Positions 24,805-37,800 of a DNA stretch of 64,000 nt are shown here, in pieces. Origin of the DNA: Bettongia penicillata ogilbyi (lineage: Eukaryota > Chordata > Mammalia > Diprotodontia > Potoroidae); the NCBI GenBank assembly GCA_023548195.1, contig JAJHZJ010000577.1:1897574-1961573 (forward strand). Reading direction: 5' to 3'. The notes beneath the pieces were generated by a model that was not told the DNA's origin, ran no database searches, and worked only from the letters and a program-made list of their open reading frames with translations. How positions within the stretch are numbered: the first letter of the stretch is position 1; every line of letters starts with the position of its first letter. Position numbers and translations under genes: made by a program.

Positions 24805-27800
24805 GTCTTTTGTGGTCTTCAAACATTTTTCAGAGTGCAAAGGGATCCTGAAAACAAAAAATCTGAGAACAACTGGGACAGTTGCTCCCAGAGAGGAAAC
24901 TCCCTCTACCAATGCAAACCAACTCATTAATGCAGCATACATGCACACATACATATACATATATGTGTATTTATGTTAAAACATCTTAATGTTTTTAAAA
25001 TACATAATTTATTTATTTTTCAGTTCTTAACATTCACTTCCACAAGAATTTGAATTCAAAATTTTTTCTCCATCTCTCCCCACCCTATCCTCCTTCCGTC
25101 AGTCTGTCCTCCTTTCTATTACTCACCCTTCTTCCATTCCCTTTCCCCTCTATTTTCCCTTAGGGAAAAATAGATTTCTATACTCCATTGCCTGTATAGC
25201 TTAATTTCCAGTTGCATGCTAAAATAATTTTTAACAATCATTCTTAAAGCTTTGAGTTCTATATTCTCTCTCTTCTTCCCCACCCACCCTCACTGAGAAA
25301 ACAAGTAATTCAATATAGGTCATACATGTGTAACAATGCAAAGCACTTCCATAATATTTAATATCTTAATATTATTCTGAAAATAATTTTGATTTTGTGG
25401 ACACCCTGAATGGATCCCAGTAGTCTCTGGACCATACTTTGAAAATTGCTGGGTTATATTCAGGAAATCAGTTTCCCCTATTAGTTCCAACCTCAAAATT
25501 CTTTAAAATGTAACTGAAACTGGTATTTTATAAGATATAATTCATTTATCTATCAAAGTATAAAGATGAAATTTCTATTCCTCTTATGAAAGCACATGAA
25601 CCAACAAGAATATAATCCTTTCTATGTTAAGTGAAATAATAAAGGAATCAATTCATTTTTATTTCTGGGAGAAAGGGTTCATACTCACTGTCCTTTTGGT
25701 GCCACCGTGCTGCATGTAAGTGAATCCCACAGTAGTGAAATAGGAAATGGTGTTTTGAGTGCTTAACAGTTCCTTGCAACAAAGGTATCAGATTGTGGCC
25801 ATCAATCACCCTGGTTATATACAAAGTAGGAAAGTCAAACAATACTTTCTCTGGATCCAGTGCTACTTTAATATCTGCCACCTCAATACAGGACAAAACT
25901 CAAAAATCCTGAACTGTCTAAATTTGATCTCATTTGTTTAATGCAGACTTTTTATATTTACTGCAGCTGAATACGTTCTTGTAAATAACCCTTGAGTCTC
26001 CAATATTCACTTTCATCTTTTCACTATGAAGGATTGGCAACAATAAAAGAACTGAAGAGGCAAAGTTAATTAAAAAAAAAGCAAGTTAAGCTTGTGTGTC
26101 TTTTTTAAATAAGGCTTTTAAAAAAAATTTCATTCCTGAAAGATTCATACTTGAATTTAGGTAGTTTGTTCAGAATGAAAAAGCATAAGGCTTTTCTTCA
26201 TTTTTTTTCAATTGACTTGTTTTCTTTACAAACTGTACCCTAATAAAGATCTATACACATATACATACACACATAGACAGACAGATAGATAGATATAGAT
26301 ATGTACATCTTGCTTGTCATTTAATAAATATTTTTTCTCATTATCTTGGATGCAGAAAAGGTGAAGTTTTAGCAAATGTTTACTTTTATTATAATGTCAT
26401 CTCAATGTGATAAAAAATGTGTCATAAGCCTATTCTGTGCAATACTTGATTTTGGGTATTATATAAAGATTAAAAAACTAAAATTGTCATTGTTCTCCAA
26501 GCACTAACCAATCTAATGTTTAATCTGTGAATTCCTTTATGTTAAGAAAAGTCCAAAGCTAATTGCCACTGTGGAGGAAACAGAAAAACTAAACACATTT
26601 GCAATGATTTGTGACATGGAGACAAGATTCTGCATTTGAAATAATTATATAGAATATTTTCAAAGACATAGAAACCTTAGAATATAAATAACTACCTTCC
26701 CAATGGTGCTATGTTATGACAAGTCAACATTACTAGTGTCTTCCCAAGTAAATGATCTGTCAAAAATATCACTTAATTTAATGCTACAGATTACAGATTC
26801 TTATCATTCAAAGATAATTACAATTCTTAAAAGCAAATGACTATAAATCATGTTAAATACATAGGAATAAAAAGAAAAACTTCTAAAATAAGCCAAGAGC
26901 CTTATTTCTGTACCTGTCATGGGGCATTTTACCACCTCCTAGATGAACGACAGTTGGATAGATATCCATCAGACTTGTAGGCTCATCAATCACTTGACCT
27001 GCTGGCAATACCCCAGGCCATCGAAATATTCCTGGGACACGAATTCCACCTTCCCAGCCTCCCATGCCTTTGCCTCCTTCAATTTGAATGATAGAGTAAG
27101 AAGTTACCAAAACACATTTATATCAACTTAGGTAAATACAATTTGAAGATACATTATTGATCCTTAGACTAAAAAATCAAATCAAACACACTGACATAAA
27201 AATCTATTATCCACATAAGCTGAACTAAAATAACACCTTCGCGGTGATCAACTATATTTTATTGCTTTGAATATAGCATGAGAAAAAGGCATTTGGTCAT
27301 TATTCTTGATATTTAAAGTTTTTCTTCAATATCAGTCAAGATATTAAAATTCTGTCAGTTTATATTATCAGTTTGTATGGTATGAAATAAAAACAAAACC
27401 AAAAAACATATGAAAAACTTTGTCTTTGGGACATCCTGTATGATTTCTTTGAACATCAAATTTACTTTTCAGATTGTTTTACTAACATAATCTTCAAAAC
27501 AGTTTTAATTCTCTCAGTTATATTCCCACTGATAGGAACAACCATGGGGAACAGACCATAAACAAGTTCTGTTGCAGGAGGACACCAATCAAAAATCACC
27601 CCAAATTTCAAAGTAGTTACTAGATGAACTATGACCTCAAATAAGTTCTCCTGTCTCCCGGTTAAATGCTCCTTTCACTACTTACCAGGCATTACTAGAA
27701 CAATTCTAATATTTTTTACTACTACATTTTTGATCTTCTAAGGAAAGACTCATTGACACCTTTGTATATTCCATTTGATCCACCAAGCTGAACATTTCCT

Positions 27801-30800
27801 TCTCTAGCCTCCAAATGTCCTCCATGGTCTGAAGTGAAGTAAATGAATGTTGTGTTTTTCAAGCCTTCTTGTTCAATAGTATTAAGAATTTTACCTGTGA
27901 AAGAGAAATAAAGTTATACGAAAAAGCAAAACTGTCACATGATAGAAACAAGAAAGCTTTCATTTGGGGCAAGTAGGTGGTGCAGTGGAGGGAGTGCCAG
28001 GTCTGGAGTCTGGAAGACCTGAGTTCAAATCTTACCTCTGATGCTTATTAGCTGTGTAGCTCAAGTCAAATCACTTTCCTGCGTTCTCCTCACTTTCCTC
28101 ATATGTTTATATAAGGTAGAGAAGAATATGGCAAGCTACTCCAGGATCTTTGCCAAGAAACCCCAAATAGAGTCATAAAGAATCAGACATGACTGACCAA
28201 GAAGGCTGTTTTCTGTCCTTCCCTTGTAATAAGTAGGCATAATGAATCACATTAACCCTAGTGATCAGACTTGGTTACTATGATTGTGATTAGAGTAATC
28301 TTTAAATTTCTATGAATTATGAAGTACCTAACTGTTGACATGCAATTTTATTTTATGCAAAAATGAAACTAGTCAGAGTCAATATAATAAAAAACAACAT
28401 ATAAGTAGCATAGTTTTAAAAATATTGTATAAGAAGGGTGTATTGGGGTGAGGTGGAGCCAAGACAGTGGAGTAAAGCCAACATATTTTCCAAGCTCTCC
28501 CAACTCTTCTATAAAACCTTTAAAAATCAAGTCAGTCTAAGCTGGAAAGTCAACAAAATTACATAGCGAGTCATTATTCAAATCCAGTACAATGGAGGAA
28601 GACAGGGAGGTCAGAGAAAAATGGCATAAGGGCTGGCCAGGAGCACAATACAAAGAAAGCAGTACTGATGGTAGGTTGTGGCAGTGGCAACAGTGGTGGG
28701 CTGAACACATGATCAGAAAGAGATTGCAGGGGACCCCTGTCTTAGCAGTGTGTGTAAGATTAGGGGCCATTTGGCAGCTTTATTTACCATTACCAGGTTC
28801 TGGGTCACAATTCCAAGGCACAGAGAGGAGTGATTGCAGTCAGTAAGGGCCCTACCTGTATAAGCAACAGAGTTCAGATCAGTAGGGATCTACTCCCTAC
28901 TGATCTTTGATCTTTGATCTCTCCTCAAAACATACCACCTTGGAAACATGGAAAACATAGAAGCCCCCTCCCCCTCCCTGAACTAGCTGTGAAAATGACA
29001 GGGTGAAAAAATATGAAGTGAGAAAAGTATTCCCCCTCACTACAAGTGAGCAGAGCCCAACTCTAAAGTAAAATTGAAAGGCAAGAAATAGGCTGGAAAA
29101 GTAAACAGAAGAACTTAATCATAAAAAAGTTACTATGGTGACAAGGAAGCTCAAGATTCAAACTCAGAAGAAGACAATGACATGACAGCATCTACAAGCA
29201 GAGTCTCATAAAAAATTGCAGATGGGACACATAGCACAAAAATACCCAGAAAAGATAAAGGAAAAGATAAAAAGAAAAGCAAAGAAAATTTTAAAAATCA
29301 AATGAATGGTAGAAAAAAATGGGATTAGAAATGAGAGTTATGCAAAAAAAATATGGAAAGTTTTAAAAGCTTAGTAAAAGAGGTTTAAAATAGTTGAAAA
29401 ATTAACTCTTTAAAAGTCAGAATTGACTAAATAGTAAAAAAATCATAAAATTTCACTTAAGAAAATAACTGTAAAAACTAAACCTTATCAACAGGAAATC
29501 AGTGAATTCTTAAAATAATAAGAAATCAAGAAATAATAAAACATAACCTAATAATACTGATAAAAATAGAAGAGAATGTGCTTGTGATAAAGTACTAATT
29601 GTGCTATAAGAAATGACAAGGGGGGTGGTTTCAGAAAAAAACATGAGAAAACCTATTATAAACTGGTGCAAAATGAAGCGAGAAGCAATAAGAAGTCATT
29701 GTATTATGAGCAATGATGTAATGATGATCAACTATGAAAGACTTGGCCACTTTGACAAATACAGAGATCCAAGACAGTTCCAAAGAACTCATGATGAAAA
29801 AATACTATCCACCTTCAGAGAGAGAACTAATACACTCTGAAGGATATTTCCCCCTGTTTTTTGTTTCTGCAATGTATCTAATATGGAAATATGTTTTTCA
29901 TGATTTCACATAAATAATTAACATCACATTTCTTGCCTTCTAAGTGGGTAAGAGGGACAAATTTAAGAAGAAAAAGATGGTAATTAAAAAAAAATTTAAT
30001 TAATTTGTTTTCAGCTTTCAACAATCACTTCCATAAGTCCTAAATTTTCTCCCTCTCCCTTCTCTCCCTGAGATGGCATGCAATCTTATATGGGTTCTAC
30101 ACATAGATTCTTATTAAACACATTTTCACATTTGTCATATTGCATGGAAGAATGAAAATGAATGGGAGAAACCATGAAAAAAAAACCCAAAACAAAACAC
30201 AATACAAAAGAAATTAGTCTGCTTCATTCTGCGTTCTGACTCTATAGTTCTTTCTCTGCACATGGATGGCATTTTGCTTCGAGTCCTTTGGGAATGTGTT
30301 AGGTCTTTGCATTGCTATGGAGGACTTAGTCTATCAGAAACAGTCCTAGCACACTGTGGTTGTTTCTGTGTATAATGTTCTCCTGGTTCTGCTCATTTCA
30401 CTCAGCATCAGTTCATATAAATCTTTCCAGGTTTTTCTGAAGTCCAATTGTTCATCATTTCTTGTAGCTTGACAGTATTCCGTTACATCTATATACCACA
30501 ACTTGTTCAGTCATTCCCCAATTGATGGGCATTACCTCGATTTCCAGTTCTTGCCCACCGCAAAAAGAGCTACTATAAATATTTTTGTACATGTGGAACC
30601 CTTTCCCATTTTTATGATCTCTTGGCGATACAGTCCTAGAAGTGATATAGCTGGGTCAAAGGGTATGCACTTTTTTGTAGCACTTTCAGCATAGTTCCAA
30701 ATTGCTCTCCAGAGTGACTGGATGAGCTCACAGCTTCAACAATGAATTAGTGTTCCAACTCTCCCACATTTTCGCCAACATTATCATCTTCCTGTTTTGT

Positions 30801-31718
30801 CATGTTAGCCAATCTAATGAGTGTGATGTGGTACTTCAAAGCTGTTTTGATTTGCTTCTCTCTAATCAATAGTGATTTAGAGCATTTTTTCATATAACTA
30901 TGAACAGCTTTAATTTCTTCCTCTGAAAACTGCCTATTCATATCCTTTGACCATTTGTCAACTGGGGATTGACTTGTATTCTTGTAAATTTACTCAGTTC
31001 TCTCTATGTATTAGAAATGAGGCCTTTATCACAGTCACTAGTTGTAAAAATTATAAATATTTTTTAAAGAAAAAAAAGAAAATGGCATTTGAGGCTTTCT
31101 GGGAATCTCTGGTAATCATAAAGGAATTAAAGATGCTGAACATGAACCATATAAAAAATGAAATTGAAGATTTCTCTGTAAATCATTTTTTAGTCTCTAG
31201 CATGTGGATACCTAGATATTCCATTCTTGGAAGCTCATCATTCTCTAGGATACTCCTCTTGGTAAAAAGCATAACTGCAAAATACTTTAATATTTTAGAG
31301 AACATAAAGGATATACTATTTGATCATAGCAACTCTCTCTACAGTATCTTTTTGAATAGTAGGAAGATTTTTGAACTTGCTAGTAAGGAAATAGCTGAGT
31401 TATTTATCTCTCTTTGGGGGTTCTTTTGGGCCACAAAAGGAGTCCAAGAGCTTGGTCACTGACTATCAGGAAAAACAGAGGCTACTTTGATCAATCTATG
31501 GATAAATCATCAGACTTTGGCATAAAGAATGGGATCTAGTCTGTTGGAACATAAATTTAGATCTTGCTTCTAGCAGATACTGGCTGTTTGGTCACTTTTC
31601 CTTTCAGTACCACATTCAAATCTCAAAGACACTTAAACTGCACAACTGCTGATCTGAACTGATAGAGTGGTCTTTCTCACCCAGAATTCCAAACACCAGT
31701 GAAATGAGGATCCATAAA

Positions 31719-31763
<45 letters not shown>

Positions 31764-31767
31764 CACA

Positions 31768-31817
<50 letters not shown>

Positions 31818-34800
31818 TAAAATAAGTCACCAGGACACATAAGCAATAAAAACAAGTAAGGTGATTTGTCATAGTGTACGGGTATAAATCCCAATGGATG
31901 AAAGTAGGATGGTGCATGTCTAAAGAGATTAATGTTCACTATTCATACATACATGACTTTTGTTAGTATTCTTAAAAAATTAACTTGCTATATGGGAGTA
32001 GTTTTATCAATGAGGGGTGACAGTGAATCAGATCAATAAACTGAAATATCCAAATGATAAATGAATAATTTGAAATTAGCTTTATTTTTATACAGTAGAT
32101 ATCAGTATTACACCAAGGAACCAGTGTAGGGTAAAATGAAGCAAGGTGACCCCAAGCAAAGAAGCTGAAAAAATATTCAGAAAATTCAGAGATAAAATAC
32201 ATTTTCAAACAATGTAGTATAATCATAGACAGTTGTACAAACCATCACAAGAGATAGTAGGTCAGTCTGGTAGTAAGTGAAAGGAAGGAATGGCTTTGTT
32301 TGAGTAAATACTTTGGACAAATAAGAAATAAAAAAGTAGTCACTGACAGTTTTCTAGGCAGTTCTATACCTTTATATCTATGATAGCTAATACTATAGAA
32401 GCCATAAGAGATATAAATCAAGTACCTTTCATAGTTTTCATTGTTAGGATTCTTTTTTTTTTGGTAGCTTTTGATTTCATTGAAAATATAGTTTAGAAAG
32501 AAATGTAACAAACCAACTTAGGGAAATGTTTTCAGCCTGGTTCACATGCTGCATACTTATTGGTACAGCAACAATATTCTAGAGTTCTAACTGCTCTATA
32601 CATTCATAAACAAGGAACTGGAGGAAAATAGTTTCAATTGACTCTACAATAAACTTCATTTTGCCATCTCTGAGTTTCTCTAGATCATTTAGGGAAAATT
32701 GAAAATGACTGTATGCTTCATATGCAATGTCCAAATATCTAAGTGTTAAGTTTAGTCTTTTTTCAAGTGACAAGTAGATTGTAGAAGCATTTTTCAAAGT
32801 GTGGGTAATTCTGTAGAGTGTTTTAAATAAAGCATCCATGAGGTCATCATCAAAAAACATCAGCTGCCATTATGGTGGTACTATGAGCATATAAGTTAGA
32901 AATTTCTTCTTCAGACCAACCGAGAAAAGCTTGAGGATCAGTCCATAAGTCATCTTTCAGTCAATTCAGTTCTTTAACCTTAATTGCACCTCCTTCTGTT
33001 GCAGTAAGTTTCCTGTTTAAGGTAACATTCTATTTGCACATAATCAGGAGATCTTCCCCCATATCTGTGCAGTAAACAGTCTTTGCAACCACTACTGGGA
33101 TGATGATGATGATGGCAATCCCGGTGTCCCAAGTTCAAGCATGGTGTAACTTTTGAACAAGTCACATTGGAACAGGATGTTGTCAGCTAGAAGGAAAGCT
33201 CCTTGCCACACATGTGTGCCAATATCTTTCAGAGACGTGGCCATGGTGTGTTCTATTTTAACTATATTGTGGTGGATATTCTCTTGCTCTACTTCAATGA
33301 AATTTTCTGCTCCCTGGGTTAGAATTTTAGGATATATCATTTCTTGATGGTTCTTTTTGTTTTGTTTCAGAGAAAATCCATTGTCTCTCCCAGTCACCAT
33401 TATTATCTAATGGAACTTCTATTCTCACACAAGGGTGAGTTTGAGTTTCATTCTTGTTCAGAAAATCTGTATCATTGCTAATCTTGCCACAAGATTCCCA
33501 TATACTTCTGTCATCATGTACAGTATTTTCTATTTGAATGGGTTTTGTTTTTTTTTTTACCCTCAGCTTGAGTACCTTTCCAAGAATCTCTGTTCCACAG
33601 AAGTTTGAATTATGACAGAAAAGCAGGTTGGCCAGTAGCATTCAGACGCACCACAAGGTAACTTTAGTTTGGGATATTTAGATGCACATCAGACAGGACA
33701 TTGTCACTTTTAAATGTAATTTCTTCTATAACTTCCTATTCTTCTAGGTCCACCATGATACAGTGTTGCTTTTAATTTGGAAAAGAGCATCTAGGTTGTG
33801 GGGTGAGGCTGAGTCTTGGGGACCTGCCAACCCCCCAGCCCACTAGTTGGGGGAAGCCTGAGCCACCTTCTGCCCCACCACCATGTTCACTGCGCACTGT
33901 TATTAGGATTCTTAACCCAATAAGACATAGATGTAACCATATAAGACAAAAAGAAATGAAACAGAAATTTTTTATGAACAAAATCAGTGCGACTAGGATA
34001 AGAAGGAAAACACTGAGTTTGGGGCGAAATTATTGCATTTAATATTAATCTCTGATAAAGATTTTTTTTATCCAGGATACATGAGGGACTAGTTTAAATA
34101 CTAAGACTAAGAGCTATTCCCAAATGGATGTGTCAAAACATGCATAATTCTTAAAAGAAGCAATTCCTACTATTAAAGAAAAAACATATGAAAGACTCCA
34201 GATCACTAAGGGAGTGTCCCAAAAGTCTAAGTACATGTTAATTTTAATAATTTAGAAATGAATTAAAACTTTTGGGATACTGTAAAAGAAAAATGCATTT
34301 CAAAATATCTGTGGTTTCATCTCACATCGACTCACACCCAGGAAATTGACATAAAAGAAAAAAGATTGAAATAATCAAAATTACTGTAAGGGTTTCAGAA
34401 AAAAAAAACCAGGCAGATCTTTCTTGAAATTATGAAATCAATTATTTTTAACTAAATCAATTAAATCAATCAATCAATTTTTATTTTATTAATTTTATTC
34501 TTTAAAATAATGCAAAGAAACTGAGTGAAATATGTATAACTTTTGCCCTGGAGATCCAATTACTAAGCATATACCTCAAAAAAAGATCTAAGACAAAGGA
34601 AAATTCTATATACATCAAAATATTTATAGTAACTTTTTTTTTGTAGTAGCAGAGATTTAGACACAAAGTAGATACCCGCTGATTAGGTAATGGTTAAACA
34701 AATGATGGTACAGTAATATGATGGAATATTATTGTGCTATAAGAAACAATGACTGAGGAATTCAGAGAAGCATGGAATGACAAAGATGAAACGATACAAA

Positions 34801-37800
34801 GGGAAGTAAGTAGAACTAGAAATGTTATATCTCTACAAATAGATATTATATTCATTATATTTATATACACATAAATAAAATGTGATATATAATATAATAT
34901 CACATATAAACAGAAATAGGAAAGCTATATAAGTAAGTATATATAGTTTTCCTATTACTACTTACATCTATATTTTTTAATATATCTATGTACGCACACA
35001 TATATATGCCATATGAATATATTTCAATATCTGAACTACAACACTGTAAATGAAAAGAAAAGCAAAAGAAAACAAAATGGCTTGTTATATAATTGCATGA
35101 CCAAACTTGTTCCTGGAACAAAAGATGAGAAAATACATCTCCCTCCTTTTGTATACCTTGGAGACTACTGAACACTGTGGAACACTGAATTCCTTACTGA
35201 TTTGGTCAAAGTGTTAGTTTTGTTGAATTACTTTTTCCTTCATTGTTACTGTTGGAGTTATTATAATTATCATTAGGGGTAGCTCTCTGGGCAAGGGAAA
35301 GTGTAAGGATTTATTATGAAATTGATGTGAAAACAAAAGATATCAATATTTTAAAAACCACACCTCATAATCTCTGCTACTTGATAAGGGGGAAGACAGA
35401 TGTTATTACTTGTATCTCAATGAAACACGTTTTTAAGGGTTACATTCTATGTTCAAGATAACACTAAAGGAAAAAATACATCATAAATTTCACTTACCCA
35501 CTATTCCATCCATCTCCTCTACATTGTCTCCATATAAGCCATGTTTGCTTTTCCCATGGAACTGTTTTGTGGTAACAAGGGGAATATGAACGTGTAGCAA
35601 AGAAACAAAGAGGAGGAATGGCCTATGCTTGTTTCTAAAAGAATAAGACCATATTGATAAGTTTTAGAAAGGTATGACAGGAGATTTACAGGGCATATTA
35701 TTTCTGTCTATAGAAACTAACATGAAAATGCTGCATTGGCTTCCATGAGCATTGATATCTTTGTTATGGATTTCTCTGATAAATTCTTCACAGTCAATTT
35801 TTTCTTTTTAGAAAAAAGCTTCTTAAAACTAATGTATGAGGAGATTCAAGACTCCAAGAAGCTCCTGAACATCCTTTTAAAAAAAAAATAGGATTTAGAT
35901 TACCTGGCAATAAATGAAATTGCTTCCTTTAGCATAAGAGCTGATGTTCTCTCCAAAACCATTGGTTGTTCGGTAATTTCATAGTTTCTCATCAGGATAC
36001 AGTTCCAATACCTTATAAATCCAAAACTTGAGTACCAGGAAATGAAAAACAGAAAACTAAGACTAATCAGGAATATCAGTATTTTCCAGGATATTGATAT
36101 TAAGCCAGTAAGTTTGCCAGTGGTAAGTGTTAGTATCCCAAGTAGAATTACCTGGGTGCAAACCCAAAGTTTAGCTCTAAAGGCAGCATCTACTTCTGGA
36201 GGTTTGTTTATTTGACAATCATTTATAAGTGTGAAAGGCATGCCATAAAAATAATCAAATCCATGGTTTAATGGATGGTGGCAATGATCAGTTTGGAATT
36301 CACAGTTCACTCCTTGGTGCCATTTTCCTGGAAACAAAAGGAAATAATTAAATTACCTTTGAATTACATATTATAGTGTTAAATAGTCTCTCAAAATATC
36401 TCTGCAATTAAAATTCAATAGTTTATTTTAAAGATGAAAATACAATAATAAAAATGTAATTCTAAAAGTATACAGGATTGATGGTAGAGTTTTGTGAAGC
36501 TTAAATCTCTCAGTGACAAATACATTTGGTACCAAAAGATTAAGGGTCAGGGAACCATAAGATCCTAAGAAGAAAGTGTGACTTTTTTTATTTGTCCAAT
36601 AAAAGCTATAACAAAAATCTCTCCTTGAGTGTGTTGACATGTGAAGCAATGTTTGCTCTTTTCCCTAAGCTTTTTTCCTAGACTATATCCACCCAATCTC
36701 CTTAGTTTCTTTCTCATCTCTCCTTTGAGTTCTCTGAAGTCACAAGGGCAACAAATGTTTTGAAGAAAGTGATCAAAACCTATAGTTAGGATGAGTAGGT
36801 ACAATTCTAGAACAAAACTGCTTAGCTAGTTAATAATTACAATTAAAAACATAATAAAAAACAAATGTTGCAAAATTATAAAGAACATTTTTGGCCTGAA
36901 AGAAATATGAAACCATTCTTTTTCCCCAACACCTTTGCAGAGATAGGGGTACAAGAGAATGGTTATGGAGCATTGAAGAAATAGTGCCAATTTTTAAAGT
37001 ATATTTATTAGTTCTGTTAAACAATTCAATCTTCTTTCTTAAAAATTTCTTCCTTATAAGGAATAAATTTCCACAAGGGGGATGAGAAAGAATACAGGAG
37101 GAAATCTAGAAAATGTCAAAATAAAAATATATAAATAAAAATATTTTTAATAATCCTGGTTCTGCTTGATGGTCTAGCCTTTTACTTTCTCTCCCTCCTT
37201 AGATAGTGAGAGAACTGCTCATTACGTGGAGATAAGAATATGCAGAGTGAATGTTGCTTTAAAAAAATGGCAGGAATAATAAATAGCAATCTCACTTAGT
37301 CCTGATACTAGAATGAAAGTATTGGAGAAATCAGAAATACTTTTATGGCTGATAAGGTATGAGATAACACAGCATTAGCTCTACAGGAACAAAGAATTTG
37401 ACATTTTCTCTATGCCCATGAAATAAAATGTTTTAGAAACTTGAAATAAGTTAAATAGGATAACAAAATGCTAACCCTGTAACTTCTGAATTCAGGAGGA
37501 TCAAAGTTTGGGTAAAAGCTTAACTTCTGAAAAACACTTTAAATTAATAAGTTTAAACTATATTAGAACTTGGCCAGTAAGAGAAGTGAAATATTCATGG
37601 ACAGAACAAAGGAAGTATTCATTGCCTAGGAATCCAGAGTGAAAAGACTGATTCTCCTGAAAATGTAATAGTTATAATTCTCCTGAAAATGGAAAAGTTA
37701 TCAATTAGCTAAAACAAGGCTCAGAACCACTTTTGATTTTATAGGGGATAATGATTAGGTTTTGTTTATTCTTAGAAAAAATGAAGTTCTCTAAAATCAT

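Larger units (their letters stand above)
23435..25455 (+). mobile_element. hAT-like DNA transposon with later insertions
   Basis: The left end reads CAATGGTTCTCAAACTTTTT and GGACCCCTTTACAC. The right end near 25425-25455 reads GGACCATACTTTGAAAATTG, an imperfect inverted copy of the left end. Between them lie A/T and CA-rich strips, two SINEs (24175-24740), an inverted copy of the left end (about 24803-24880) and an L1 3' UTR strip (25005-25350). No transposase frame is seen, so it is a non-autonomous copy. Confidence 0.6.
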
